64,000 bases of DNA, taken from Filosporella fistucella. Lineage: Eukaryota; Ascomycota; Leotiomycetes; Helotiales. The stretch spans positions 1,860,001 to 1,924,000 of the forward strand of contig JAQJZZ010000017.1 of the NCBI GenBank assembly GCA_030077755.1. Direction: 5' to 3'. Made by a program: the position numbers and the translations under genes. The notes beneath the pieces are model-generated. The model did not search any database. It saw only the letters and a program-made list of their open reading frames with translations, and was not told the DNA's origin. Shown in pieces: positions 10,278 to 22,519 of this stretch; positions within the stretch are counted from its first letter, which is position 1; each line of letters begins with the position of its first letter.

Positions 10278-12534
10278 CTAATGGCCTTCTTGTGCAGGAT
10301 ACCACTGCCCGTAACTACCCAGGTATCTGATTTTCCATCCTCCATCATGAGAACATCGGACCTAAATGATAGTTAGCAAAGGATTCAACTCTCAACATAA
10401 CATAATCCAATTCGGCAAATCGAAAGTCACTTACGGTACATTTATTGCATGCTGCATGACCATGGGTCTCGATTGGCATTTCCCCGACCACCATATACTG
10501 GCATTGGTATTCATCATCATCAGCAAAGTAACAGGCCTCCGCTTTATGATGCGAATCGTCCTCTTCTTCTGCTGGAAGATGGGGAGTGCGATGAGGTTTA
10601 GGAGCGTGATGGGAAGAGGAGGTTCGAGGACGCGGTGCATGGTTTGTAGAGATACGGGTCGGAGGGTGGTGAGCTACTGGGGCATTCTCCTCTTCGGAGT
10701 CCTCTTGGTGGTGTTCAGCAGCGTGTTCTACCTCTTCGTCATCACTGTGTTTTTCATCAACAGGGTGAGTGGGACGGCGACTTAGTCTTGTAGGTTCTCT
10801 CTTGCGTTGGGTTCGAGACGATCTTACTGGAGAATTGTGCCCTTCATCATGGGGAGTCCTTGGACGGTTAGTTTTGCGACGGGAAACGGGTTGAGGCTCC
10901 TCTCCTTCAGTGTGGTCTTCTGTGCTTTGGTTGTTTCGATGACGCTTATCCTGGCCATGCTCATCATGTTGATTCATATGACGAGAGTTACCCTGATTGT
11001 CCCTATGATTCTTGGAATTCTCCATGCTATGATCCTTGGGAGCATGGTCATCTGTGTGATGGTTTTTATCAGAGGCTGGGTTAGTATGGTGAGTAGGATC
11101 GGATTGATTGCGAAGCTTATTATCGCCATGCCCATGTTGAGGGTCTTTGCCATCATTCCTTCCCCCTTGTTGAGTATGATGCTGGTCTGTAGTCCGCTTG
11201 GAAGTATCATGGTTTCCATGATTCTGAAGAGACTCGTGATTTTGTGGCTTGGAGCCATCTGGCCCAGCATTCTTATCTGTAGACTCATGATGTGGTAGCT
11301 TAGATCCATCTTCATTTCCTTCGATGTGCTCGGGGCCATTCAGCTTATTGTCTCTACCATCATGCTGCTTATGATCTTTGTCGTTTTCCTTACTTGCTGT
11401 CCCGTCTTTGGTATGTTCTCCGTACTTGCTTTCTTCCTTCTTGCCGTCAACATGATTTCTATTTTGGTCTTTCTCCTGGCCGTCCTTCTGATCTCCCCTT
11501 GGCTGAGTAGCTTGGTTCGGGTCAGCCTTTTTATCAGCACCATATTTTCCAGCATACTTGGCATCCTCAGGCTTCTTATTAGAATCAACCTTATCAGTCT
11601 CCTTCCCTTTAGCAGGATCATTTTTCGAGTCTCCGTTCCCAGTCACATCTCCATCCTTAGACTCCTGACCTTTCTTGTTCTTTTTATCTTTCTTCGATTT
11701 CTTGGACCCTTCTCCATTCTGTGAGGGGGTATCTGCAGCATTGGCTGTAGCCTTGTCATTACGTTTACCCTTCGCATCAGTTGAAGGTCCTTTGCCATCT
11801 TGAGTTTCTCCCTTCTTGTCTCCATGTTTATTGTCGTTTTCGTTCTTCCATTCATCTTTCTCCTTGTCCTTCTTGCCTTTATTGCCTGCCTTTTGGTCGC
11901 CGGTCGGGTCTCCTTTCTTGCCATCGTCCTTGGTAGCCTCTGGGCTTTTCTTCTTCCCGTCCTTCGTTTTGTTTCTGTCCTCCACCTTCTGATTCTCGTT
12001 TACTTTCTTGCCGTCTTGCTTCTTGTTCTTGTCCTCTACCTTCTGATTTTCGGTCTGCTCTCTATCAAATTTAGGCCCCTCAGGGTCCTTCTTTGTTTTA
12101 TTATCTCCGCTCTTTGAGTGTTCAGTTGCCTTTCTCTCGAGTGTGGGCTTTTCATTTTTATTATTATTGTCCTCTGCCTTCACAGTATTTGCCCTCGAAG
12201 GAGCGTTCTTTGCCTTCTTCTTCTCCTCCTCAGCTTTATGCTTCTCTGCATCATGCTTCTTTTTCTCCTCCTTCTTTGCCTCCTCAACTTTATGCTTCTG
12301 TTCCTCTTTCTCCTTCTTCTTCTCAGCCTTCACCTTATCCCTTTCTGCCTTTTCCTGTTCCTCCTTTGCTTTTTGCTGAGCCTTTCTAACTTTTTCTTGT
12401 TCTTTTTCCAGCTTCCTTCGCTGCTCTGCTTCGGCTCTAGCTTTTGCTGCCGCAGCCTCCTTGGCGCGATTATCAGCTTTAGGGGCCTTGGGAGGGGCAC
12501 TGGTTTTAGGTGCACCCGTTTTTTTAGGGGCCAT
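10278..12534 (-). CDS. Long disordered Lys/Glu/His-rich protein ending in a cysteine module
   Basis: Exons 12534..10435 and 10361..10278 (73-nt intron, GTAAGT, GCTAAC branch, TTTAG) give 727 aa. Residues 1-110 form a charged K/E/A-rich stretch likely to be a long single helix. About 110-600 is a disordered K/D/N/G/H-rich tract with imperfect repeats (NQKVEDKNKKQDGKK, NQKVEDRNKTKDGKK). Near the C-terminus come basic RRPTHP-type segments, then the compact module ACYFADDDEYQCQ ... GHAACNKCT. The intron follows directly, and exon 2 encodes VRCSHDGGWKIRYLGSYG then QWYPAQEGH. Without splicing the frame reads about 29 unrelated residues. The module recurs at 13.9 and 54.9 kb. No signal peptide or membrane segment is seen. 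Function unknown; the highly charged body suggests nucleic-acid or protein scaffolding, but that is a guess. Confidence 0.72.
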
Positions 12535-13720
12535 TCTGGTTGAATTCTGCTTGTAATGTGAGGCTTGTAGTAAGAAAAATGTATTACGACTTCTGAGCTT
12601 GGTACCGAAGTATTCAGTGAGATGTTTGTGTTGCGAAGTCGATGTGGAAATGAAAGTCTAGGAAGCAAACTGTTGGTATTTATACTTCTTTGGAAACCAC
12701 TGACCCCTTTGGTGTGAATCAAAACTTCAATTTCTGCATTTGGCTGTGATTAGCAATTGTCGAAGATTCATTACTCCTGGGTATGTGAATCATTGACTTG
12801 GTGGGTAAAACAAGAGCTTTGCGATCTTCTTTCGTGGGGGGGAATTTATTAACTTAATCACATTCATAACATGTGAAGCAAAGTCGCAATATCTTTGCGA
12901 ACAATACTCCAGCTGTCATCACAGTGTTTTGAATTCATTAGGAATAGGGAAAATATCTACATTCCCTCTCCTACACATGATAGCACTACCGTTTAACATG
13001 CTCGAAGAACCCCATCTGGCTATCACTTGAATAGAGCAACACCACAACCATCTTATCTAGGTACTGTAGGTGCAGCTCAGTAAAATCTCGTAGACCAAAG
13101 CAACAATCTCATAAATTTTCTGCGGCCGCCAATCACGCAGACTTGGAGTAGCAATTTGATTCGGTAAGTAAAATAGATGAGAATTAAGCAAGTCACGTGA
13201 ATGGGAAAGGATCCGGGTACCATGATACTGCATACAATCAATACTTTGTCGATATCTTGTTCACTTATTCCCCTGTCTATCAATCAAGACTCTGGGGCCT
13301 TGAATGCGAAAGGTAGATATCGGCTTCTGATAATCGGAGATATGGAGAGTTTGCACAGGCGTGGCAGCAAATGACACCCGAGATTATCACATTAACTTGA
13401 ACACATCGTCACTTCCGTATTTCTAGTGAGTACTCATATTACGATAGACTATTATGATAAGGACACAAGTATCAGAGCGGAACGAAATGAGAAGAAATCT
13501 AGATCTCCTACAGCGATCCAAAGGTCACCCACCAATTCCGCATGAAAATGAAGCTTTACAAGTAACCTAGTTGATGGAAGCCCAAGGGAGTGGAAACTTC
13601 ACGGATATTAAGTAAGGCAAACTAAATCAATGCAAAGTGCTGGATACATGCTAAATCAACGCAAAATGGCCACAAAATCCAAGCGTCAACTCCACCACGC
13701 AAAATGAATAAGCACGTCCC
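12535..13720. other. Intergenic upstream of the Lys/His-rich gene
   Basis: This 1.2-kb spacer lies between two minus-strand cysteine-module genes. A TATA box is listed separately. The rest shows stops in all frames and nothing recognisable. Confidence 0.5.
12677..12684 (-). promoter_or_regulatory. TATA box of the Lys/His-rich gene
   Basis: A perfect TATAAATA on the minus strand, about 143 bases before the ATG at 12534. Confidence 0.5.
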
Positions 13721-14103
13721 TCAAACCTTCAAAGATAAATGATAGTCTTCCTGTGTGCTTTCAGGAAACCACTCTCCAGTCGGTACAGTCTTAGAATTAG
13801 GGTAAGTTGGTCCACTCGCTAACTTTTTGGCGTGCTAACATCTGGTTAGGACTTCGATGTTTCCAAATAGACGGATGAATATCCCAACTCAGGTCGGCTC
13901 ACCTTGCAGTTGTTACATGATTGTCCTTGCCATCTTGCACTCACTGTGCAGGAAGGGTCATGGTTTTTGAAGTAGCAGGGGAGCTTGCATACACTTGTCG
14001 GGACTATAGATGTGGTAGGTGCTTGTTCTGTGGGGAGATGCTTCTTGACCGGGGGAAGTTGGCTGGTATAACCCAAATTGAGTGACTTTCGGGGAGCGGA
14101 CAT
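13721..14103 (-). CDS. Small cysteine-module protein, 104 aa
   Basis: Exons 14103..13903 and 13834..13721 (68-nt intron, GTGAGC donor, CCTAAC branch, TTAG acceptor) encode 104 aa. It starts MSAPRKSLNLGYTSQLPP; residues 39-67 hold CKLPCYFKNHDPSC and RWQGQSCNNCK. Exon 2 continues HAKKLASGPTYPNSK and PTGEWFPES. The first 35 residues are Ser/Pro/Thr-rich. The same C-Y-F ... G-Q-S-C-x2-C pattern, followed at once by a phase-0 intron, is found in the upstream neighbour and at 54.9 kb. Six cysteines, no signal peptide. Zinc binding by the paired Cys is plausible but not shown. Unspliced, the frame would add 18 unrelated residues after CNNCK. I do not recognise the family. Confidence 0.62.
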
Positions 14104-14261
14104 GTTGACAGTCTCGTAATTAGTTCTAATTCTTGTAGTCCTTGTATGCTACTAAGCTTTGTATTGCAACGATTGTTGTAGGTATGAACTATCAAGCAGA
14201 GCAGGTGGACCGGCGATCTAGAGAAGTGGATTATGAAGAGTAAAGCAGCATACGTTTCGAA

Positions 14262-14268
14262 ATTTATA
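14262..14268 (-). promoter_or_regulatory. TATA-like element of the 104-aa gene
   Basis: TATAAAT on the minus strand, about 160 bases before the ATG at 14103, similar in placement to the TATA box of the neighbouring module gene. Confidence 0.35.
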
Positions 14269-14585
14269 ACTTCTCAGGTACATAAATCTAATAAACTTTA
14301 TTTTGGGTGATTCCCAGAGCAATCAGCATATGCTGCTCGTGAATGTCCGTATTGTAATGGGAGGTCAAGAACTGGGTGCGAATAACATAGCGATCTCTCA
14401 TCGGCACGACTTTCTATGGAACTGTAACTCATGGCTACAACTTCCACAAGGCAATACACTGCCTGGAGTTTGACACATCCAAATTTGCAAAAATGACATG
14501 CCTACAATATATGACCGAATTTATGAATGCAAAATGTTCCAAAAACCTTCTACATTATGGCTCTATGTAGATGCAATGCGGGCAC

Positions 14586-14825
14586 CATATGAATAAGCAG
14601 GAAATGATTGTAACAATGCAGATGTAATTTCGATGGTGGACGTAGCTACAAGGCAAAAAACAGAAATGGATATGCCACCAAAAAAGTGACCCCGGATGCA
14701 TTCTACATCATGAATACTACCATAATTGTGCTCCTTGGCCCTAAAGAGAGGCGAAGCGCAGAGCACATAAATAGGCAGGAAACGAACACAAACAATGAAG
14801 GTTTCAATTTCCGTGGATTTAGCTA
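14586..14825. repeat. Diverged direct repeat, two units of about 60 bp, 179 bp apart
   Basis: Units 14586-14648 and 14765-14825 align with small gaps. Shared words include aataRgcaggaaa, acaatg, aattt, tgga and tagcta. Identity is roughly 70 per cent by eye, and similarity seems to extend weakly on both sides. Confidence 0.45.
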
Positions 14826-17800
14826 ACCAATGATAAAAATGAAATGACACTAATCAATTGCTTTGGAGTAAAAAGCTTGAGTTGGAGAATAGCAGTATTC
14901 TAAATTAATGGGACTCATAGAAAGAGAAAGCAGGTGAGAGCGAGGCAAATGATAAATACGACCCCACTCGGAGGTCTAATTACACCACAAGGAGTAAGCA
15001 GCAGAAATCTGACGGTTTCTTGCTTTACCTGCAAGTAATAAAGCAACTAAAGGCACCACTCATGACTGTCAAGGCATGGAAATGACATTTGCTGGCAATG
15101 TGCATCCTTCCAACTCCAACCACAGCGCAATCCCGTGATATAGAGCAACAGAGGTAATCTCAAGCAAAGAGCTGAACTCCTGAATCAGCAGCAAAAAATC
15201 TTGCACTGCAATTTACACGCCCGCTTTTGGAAGACCAAGGCACTCTGCGATTGATCGCGGAAGTCGGAAGACCCAATACCGCGCTGGCATCAAGCCACCC
15301 AGCTGTGTATCGAGTCGGAAACGACGGAAATGATTATAGCACTTGCCAAAAAACCTAGGACAGCCGTGATAAAAACACAAACTGCAACGCTCTTGACTCA
15401 CGCTCAGCGTCACGCCGTCGGAAGTTCCGGGTAAATGTTGAAGAACAAGCAGCCATTTCCTGTCGAGAAAAAGCAATAATATCCCGCCTTGCCCTCATCT
15501 CCAGTTTTGAGCCCTTGCAGAGCAAGCCCAAGATCTTAATCCCAACGCTTTAAAACAGCGGTCTGGGTAATGTTCCCAGCCGCTACCAATGTCGTGCAGA
15601 GGAGCTTTTCTTGATCACGGAATGATCATTACTTGCTCTTCCCACGTGGGAATCTCCACCTACTGGGTGAGCCGGCTTGAACCTTCCGGTAGGATTAGGA
15701 CTGATGCAGAAGGTGAGAAGAAGGGAAATGTGGGGGTCAGATAGAGGCTGAAAGTTTAACCACTCAAACTGTTTCTCATTCCCATTTGCAGGGATGTTGA
15801 TCCTGGGGAAGGAGAATTGGAGTTCCCGAGAAAGAACGGTGAGTGCATACAACAACTTGCCTGTGGAGGGATGAAGCAATTGGGCAGCATCAAGGTTGCC
15901 CATCTGGCGGGACGAACACCTGGAGTCTTCAACGCATGGGGGAGGAAAAACAAAAAGTGTTGCCATTTCGACGAGGCTGATTTCAGCTGGTCACCAGCTT
16001 GAAACCTTGGCACCTGCATCTTGGTTGCGACATCAGATTGAGTTTATGAAATGACCATACCTGTTCGTCTTATTATGGGTAACATTCGAAGGAGCTGACT
16101 TCTTAGCTTACCAGAAACAGCGTCTTGCACGTCAAAGCGGTGACTACCACGGTGAGGCATTTGGAGAGCCGCAAAGGAACAGAACCGTTCGTATTTTGAG
16201 GCCACAACATTTTGCGCCTAGCCAATTGAACCTTATCAGTAAATGAAAATTGTTGGTTTTGAGATTGCGAGATTGTTATAGGGCCAGCCAGCTAGTGCTT
16301 ACGAAGATGTGTATCGCATCACTGGGGGAGCTGGAACTCCCTCCAACCTGCGAATTCTAGCATATGCGTGCGCGTCAAATTAAAAGTTCCCAGAGGTGGT
16401 GTTGCATGGATTGTTATAGCGTTCTTCTAGAAGGATATGCTGATGCTTGGCCCCCCCAGTAAATTACCCTGATCGTCGTGCCCCCAGTCCTTGTCAGTGC
16501 ATATGCAATGAACAGAGATTCTTGGTATTGGCGGAGTTCCTGCATCGTGACTGAGAAGGACGTGTTTAAAGTCGTGTTTCTTCAGAAACAGAGCGGTTAT
16601 CTGGCTATGAAAAAGCAATGCAAATGGCTTTTCGTATGATCAAATGCTGATGAGGGTGAAGTGGTGCGCCTTACTTTACGAGTATGCAGGTCCAAGGGGT
16701 ATATAGTCAGAGATATGGGAGCTGCCTTCAATACATACCATTGAACACACCAAGTCTTCGAGTCGCTCCGTATCAAGATTCCAATCCCAAGTCAAGAGAT
16801 GGTCAACATCCCCAATTCTTCCCATTTACCCACTCCTCAATCTGGAAGACTCACTGGGAGAGGACATAAGCTTCCTGTGCGGATTCTGGAATTTCTCACC
16901 CAGTGAATGTCACACGAGCCTGTAACAACCATCGAAACATAGCGAGATTAGTATCATTCAACATGGGCATCAGGAAATGTGCATCCTTGGAAGTAATGTG
17001 CGCATCTGTTGATGGGTATGGTAATTCTTCTGACCGGGGCCAGCGACTGACACACTTGGTAGATCTCTCGGGGGCCGAGTGAAAGAATCAACCCAGGCAG
17101 CGACGGCGGACAAGGTGATGCTAGTGAGATTTCTTAAGGATAACCAGCGATACGAGAAGGTTTCATGTGGCATTGTTGCAACCACGATCAAAACGTCACC
17201 CGAAGAGGACATCGAGAAAATGAGAATACATCTGCGCGAGATGGCGCGGTGTTTGCCGTCGGCATCAGAACGGGAAGCACAGGGCCAGACATGACTGACA
17301 CTGGTCAGCCTTTGGATTTGGTGGTATTGGGGAAGGGCGTCGACGGGAGGGGATACTCGCCTTGCCCTCATCCACCTTAAGGCGTCGGAATCTCAAATCA
17401 CTGAGATGGGGTAAGCCCAGGTATCAAAATAGATTTATTTTGCTTTTCACAGCCACCAAAAACTTTACTCAACGTGACCTAATTGCCTAAGGGATCCCTG
17501 CAAATGGGAATAAAGTGAAGAAAGACCGTGTGGAATCTGAATCTCAGTAAAGCGAGAACATACTCCGCTATCTCCATCGTGCTGTCAGCGCGGCACACAA
17601 ATTCATTCTTGGGGAAACTTGGGGGCGACCGGCAGTGTTACCGAACACGGGCGTGTGACCACAAGCAGACAAGCCTCCGATAGATATCGTAGGCAGCTCA
17701 TCCCTCATCGGCATCGAACAACCAGCGCGCAAGGGCATCGCCGTTGAGTTACAGATGACTGCAGCATATAAAATTGTTCTCAGGAGCAGATGCCCCAGTT

Positions 17801-19486
17801 TGAATCCCCACCTGCTGTATTACTTGCAACGTATGACGAATCGTAGCTCCCTGTACTATATCGTGTGCTACTGTGGCGACTTCCAGAAAGCTTCCAAAAC
17901 GCTTCCGTGAGACTGCAAACAAGGGAGACAACCGTGCGAAGGTTTGTTCCTGGTCGGCCCAAGTGCTGCTGCCCTACGCACTGCTCCGTGCGAGCTTCGT
18001 GAAGAAATCACCGGTGGTGGCGTCTAATTCTCTGACGTTCCCACATCACTTTGTAGCTGATCAACTGATCAATTCCCCTGGCATGAAAACAAATCAGAGA
18101 GGGTATCTTTTCCGCCAGAGTCTGCAAACAGAGACAATGAAATATACAGTATTGCCTTGATTTCGTATGTTGTAATATGTGCGACTCAGGGATCGATAAC
18201 TGTAACCTCCAGCCGTGCCGGTATTGCGTCGCCCACGAGAGACCACATGGAAGGCGGCAAATATTAATACAATTAAGCCACATCCACGTTCTCGGGGACT
18301 TTAGAGCCGGACAGATCATCGATGTGTAATTTCTAGGCCTCCAAAGCGTTCTTGAAAGATGAGATAGGAAGGTAACAAGAGGAGATTTCTACGAAGCTAA
18401 TGTCGCTGTTGTGCTCAAAGATGAAACGGATGCCGCCTTATTTCGAAATAATAACGGATATTGAGCGAAGATTGGACAATACAGTTTTTGAATACCTGCG
18501 TGCCCTGAAACCGCATTAGGACGAATTGAATATTGAATGTTTGCGACGTCCAATGATGTCAGTGGCTCAAGGAACAACACAGAGACAGCCACAATCAGAT
18601 GTTTTGTAATGTGCCAAGCTGCTGTGTGAGATAAAGGGCCATCTAAGGATTTCAAATCTGTAGAGAACAATTCGCCCTTCAGATCCGTATTCTCCAATTT
18701 CTCGCGGGCGGACTTTGGTGCGATCTGTCACATTTTCTAGACTCTGTTAGCCAATTTCGTGGCTTGGTGGCTTGCATGGCTCATCAGTTGAAGGCCAGCA
18801 CCCAAGTTGATCTCCAGAGCAGAAGCTTCCTGTGTGCGTCTCCTGAAGCACAATTCCTTCCATGAGACTCAGGGGGTTAGCCTGCAGAAAACTAGGTATC
18901 GCAGCTCCGGGTGGGCAGAATTGGACAAATATCATTGTGCGCGGATGATTCTTTCGAGCTGGACATGGTTCATCCTTTCCTCATCTATTGTCTACATTGT
19001 CGTTGACAGGCAACGGTACCATTGATAGCACCCGTTCTTCTCCACTGATAACATCTGCTGGCCGCCGTCTGAATCTCAAGTTCCTGCACAATTGACACAA
19101 CGTGCAGGTCTGTACAGGTACAATAGTTCGGGGGAGGCGTGGCGGGAGATCTTGACGGGGCGTTGCGCATGCGGGCTGCATGGGCAGAGAGATGTGATGT
19201 GGAAGGAGGAGCAAGTTGTTGGCATGTTGTTGGAGGCTGGCTTCGTTGAAGATTCGCAAAGTGACAGATAGAGATTTGTCTGGGAGATGCAGATGCTGCC
19301 TGTTTTCTTTGTCGGCATTCCCAGACAGGTGTAGTCGATAATTAGCAGGGTTGTAGTAGAAGAAGTCATGAAGGTGAAGGGTGTGGATGTAGATGTAGAG
19401 GTACTTTGGAAAGCAGAGGTGAGGTTGAATGTGTGGTGTGGTGGGAAATGGTTGCGCTTGAATTTCCTTGGAGCTGTTGGCGAGGC

Positions 19487-19575
19487 AGGGTACCAGGTAC
19501 GGGGTACCTAGTCAGGTACGAGTACCTAGGTACAGAACCTAAAGCTATGAGGCTACTTGTAGGTAGGTACGGAGC
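19487..19575. repeat. Cluster of ggtacct/aggtac words
   Basis: At least six overlapping copies of ggtac/taggtac and its complement lie within 90 bp, including gagtacctaggtac. Single copies recur at about 19899-19909, 31798, 32173, 32411, 32828 and 35581, all in gene-free DNA. Confidence 0.5.
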
Positions 19576-20930
19576 TAGGGCCAGGCAAGCTTGCTGAGCT
19601 CTACCGACGCCAACCCCTCCTGCCCCTCCACTCGCTCGTCGCTCGCCCACCGTCATTTCAAAGTCACTCATCTGATTCCACCACCATCCCAATTTTCTGC
19701 ACCTCACCACCTCACCACCTCACCACAACACCTTCACGCCGCACAACCTCACGACAGCCTCCTTTGGGCCACTTTGGGACACCTACCGCACAGACTACAC
19801 CATCTCTTGATCACATCTGTACCTAATTTACGTACTGCGGAAGACTACATCGCCAAATCAGTCCCAGCTCCACGCCTCGTCTGCATACGTGCGTAACGTA
19901 CCTAGGTAACGCACATCGAGATCCCCCAATACCTCGCACCTTGTCAGCCGGCACACAATCTTTTTTCATTATCTGTGCGTAAAATGAATGATATTGCCCT
20001 CCTTGGTCAATTCTCTATCTCATCTATACTTAGCATCCATCATTTTAGTAACCTTACCAAGGATTCTTGGAATGAATGTCTCATGTGTGGTTCGTTTCAG
20101 CATTTCAGACATCCAACTCAGGTGGTTGGCCATGGATCCAGATCTCTGATGCAACCCTGGGGCACTTCTGGAATATTGCCCGTTGGAATGGAAGCCGACC
20201 ACGGCTGTGGCCACAGCCAACAAACCCGAGTCTTTTGCCATCTGCTTACTACCAAACTCTCATTTCCTAATTTAAACCACCTTCATTCAGAAACTCGCCA
20301 CCTCTGGCACGCTATCAGAGTCTGTCCTACCTCACTGAAACACTGGTTGCTAGAAAGTATCGAGAGCCGTTGAGGAGAGATAGGGTTAGGTTAGCTAAAG
20401 GCCCACGAGGCTGGGCAGGCACGCCGTTCTACAGTGTTGTAACTTTTTCTTTTTACGAGCCTCCTCTATTGTACGCCCCGGAACCTTTCCCCGATAAACG
20501 ATGTAAGACAACCCGAGAGGAAAAGAAAATATTCTGAAGATCTTGCCTTGACAAACACTACCGCCTTCGGAAGTGTACCGAGTAGTTCTGGCAGTATCAC
20601 CCAGCTGCAAGAGACGGATACGAACGAAGTTGTTGTCCCTTCCCCTGACTAGCCGTCTATTGTTTAAAATGCACCGCGACAAGCCAGGACTACCCTGTTG
20701 TCCCTGACATTAGACAGCCGGGAGAGTGGCCGCCTCATAGTTTCTACTTAAGGATTAGACTATTGTCTTACTAGCTTGTTTGCCTCACGCAAGTCCAGGA
20801 ACTGCGTTTCAGGTTCTTGCCTTGAGATGAAGATTTGGGCACAAAAAATATGGTTCAGGTTGGCAGTGTCGGTTCGGAGTGAAATTGGTTTTCTCACGAT
20901 CCCTCCCTGCTCCGTTTCTCATAGAAAAAC

Positions 20931-20938
20931 TATATATA
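20931..20938 (+). promoter_or_regulatory. TATA-like element of the 210-aa gene
   Basis: TATATATA lies 196 bases before the ATG at 21127 and is followed by a CT-rich leader. It fits a fungal core promoter. Confidence 0.4.
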
Positions 20939-21126
20939 CTCAGCCTCCTTGAGCAAGTTCCTCAAAGACGGTCGTTTGAAAACTTCTCTTCAACAAGGCT
21001 CTAATCTCTCAGGTCACTTCATTACTATTCATACAGTCACTACTTGCAAGAATCTTCCTCGTTTTCCGCTGGGCCATTCAAAACTTCTGAGACTTCTGTC
21101 TTCCTCCATACTCAACTATATTCAAG

Positions 21127-21759
21127 ATGCCTTCTCATTCCAACTCATCAAAGACTGTTCAGTACGGTTCAACTAATTCATCTCGAGAGTATATCGCCTC
21201 CTTCTTCAAAAAAAAAAAGACAATTCAGCTAACTAAGCTCAGCACCCCAACAGAGTATACCAACAATCCAGGTTCGACCAACAACGAAAACTCTCAAGCT
21301 GATACCAACTATAATCAAGTTTACGAAAGCACAACAATTGCTGAAGAGCTTAGTACTTCCGCAGCCGAACACAATCGAAATCCAACGCGCTCCACCTCCA
21401 CCGCACAATCTCACCGCCAGATTTCACCCTCCTATGGCCCTCATGACTCAGCAGCATATTTCCCTCCACCACAGCAATGCGGTAACGAGGTCTATGTTCG
21501 TGAAATCAGTCTTGATGACGATGCTTTTAGCAACTCAAACACGCAACCTACTAGAGACGGACGACGTTATGCTACAAATACTCCTCAGGCTAGCAATCGA
21601 AACAGCGTTCAAACCTACACCGAATCACCAGATCAAGTAAATACTCAGACAAATGGCGTTTACTCCCATACAACTCAACGATGGTCACAGGAAATCTGTC
21701 CCGAAGAGCTAATTCGGCTCCGTTTTGCTAGACAATCGGGTCCAAATGAGCGACTGTAG
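21127..21759 (+). CDS. Ser/Thr/Asn-rich hypothetical protein, 210 aa
   Basis: A single exon starts with an ATG after a CT-rich leader and an upstream TATA element. The protein (MPSHSNSSKTVQYGSTNSS...) is rich in Ser, Thr, Asn and Gln and looks disordered. Only the C-terminus is more ordered: WSQEICPEELIRLRFARQ. A basic KKKK is encoded by an A run at 21209-21218, a slippage-prone site. There is no signal peptide, membrane segment or known motif. Length, ATG context and promoter favour a real gene over a chance ORF, but function cannot be inferred. Confidence 0.55.
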   Translation: MPSHSNSSKTVQYGSTNSSREYIASFFKKKKTIQLTKLSTPTEYTNNPGSTNNENSQADTNYNQVYESTTIAEELSTSAAEHNRNPTRSTSTAQSHRQISPSYGPHDSAAYFPPPQQCGNEVYVREISLDDDAFSNSNTQPTRDGRRYATNTPQASNRNSVQTYTESPDQVNTQTNGVYSHTTQRWSQEICPEELIRLRFARQSGPNERL

Positions 21760-22162
21760 GCGTGTGTATATGCTACGATTGATGGGGGCCGCACTTGGCG
21801 ATGGATGGGAGATAGGTACTTGGCGATGGGAAAGGGAGTTTGAGGCAATAGGACACGAATGGAATTTCTTTCTTCGAGCTCGACATGCCGCATTTGAGCT
21901 TCTTTGGGACAACGGGATATCGGATACGCAAAACAAACACCAAAATGATTAACGACTGGGATGGAATTTTGTACTTTATGGTTTCGAGCTTGCCTTTCTT
22001 TTTATCAGTACTTTTTGGATCTTCTTGGACGGCACCTGCTCCTAATACTCGCCTCTGTATCACCACCGCCATCATCAATCTCGGCTTAACACACTTCATT
22101 TCTTCTATTTTGTATCTCAAACGTATTTTCCTTTTGCATGTACCAATCCTGTATTCTCATAG

Positions 22163-22218
22163 TCCAATAAAAGTCATTTGTATCGTATCTCTCCAAAATT
22201 ACTGCACTCACTCCACAC
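22163..22218. repeat. Direct repeat, copy 1
   Basis: Starts tccaataaaag and ends with a 21-base block (22198-22218) that is identical to 22725-22745. Copy 2 is at 22674-22745; the two copies flank the tRNA-like unit. Confidence 0.55.
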
Positions 22219-22390
22219 CATAAAACAGTGACACCTCTCAATATCAAGGCCCTCAAACCAGCCTAACACGTAAAATAAAAGCCCCCTTCCAAATCACCAC
22301 ACCACGCCTTAACCTCCACCGCCTTGCCCCAAACCACACAAAATTAACAGTATAATTGTAAATAAGCGTATCTCCCCAAACAAACAAAAA

Positions 22391-22519
22391 GGAGCTCTAT
22401 TTCAACGGGTAGAACAACCGCCTTGTGAATCTGGGTTCGGACTGTCTGTGAAGGGGTCCTTTACCTTTACCAAAAGTGCAACATTAGGAGGAGACTTGGG
22501 TTCGAATCCCAACAGCTTC
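22391..22519 (+). tRNA. tRNA-like Pol III unit, possibly an intron-bearing or degenerate tRNA-His(GTG)
   Basis: The 5' half has acceptor GGAGCTC, an A-box-like TATTTCAACGGG and anticodon arm CCGCC-TTGTGAA. The 3' half has GGAGG, a four-base variable loop, a perfect T-arm TTGGG-TTCGAAT-CCCAA and acceptor CAGCTTC. A T run follows at about 22532. Between the halves are about 57 bases that would be an intron after position 37/38. The folding has faults: a C-C pair at the base of the acceptor stem and one G-A mismatch in the anticodon stem. It could be a pseudogene or a tRNA-derived element. The B box is perfect; the identity as tRNA-His is weak. Confidence 0.4.

Larger units (their letters stand above)
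14104..21126. other. Gene-poor interval of 7 kb
   Basis: I find no gene here that I can support. Short open frames have no splice structure or family motifs. It contains a diverged tandem repeat (14586-14825), a cluster of ggtacct words (19487-19575) and an abrupt switch near 19.6 kb from G-rich to C-rich on the plus strand. A minus-strand ORF with a real ATG at 19369 (MTSSTTTLLIIDYTCLGMPT) is the best candidate for a missed gene, but it shows no conserved follow-up. Confidence 0.45.

Noticed and set aside
10366..12543. Many long plus-strand frames with hydrophobic Leu/Phe/Ile-rich products opposite the Lys/His-rich gene
   Set aside because: They are antisense shadows of a Lys/Glu-rich coding sequence (AAG/GAG codons read as CTT/CTC). 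The minus-strand gene has splice signals and a conserved C-terminal module.
16791..16925. Short ORF starting MVNIP after a TATATA element, resembling the start of ribosomal protein eL42
   Set aside because: Only five residues match, no basic zinc-ribbon sequence follows, and no splice option recovers it.
18389..18697. Minus-strand ORF of about 100 residues with protein-like composition
   Set aside because: No family motif, no plausible start context and no flanking exons found. Left as part of the gene-poor interval.
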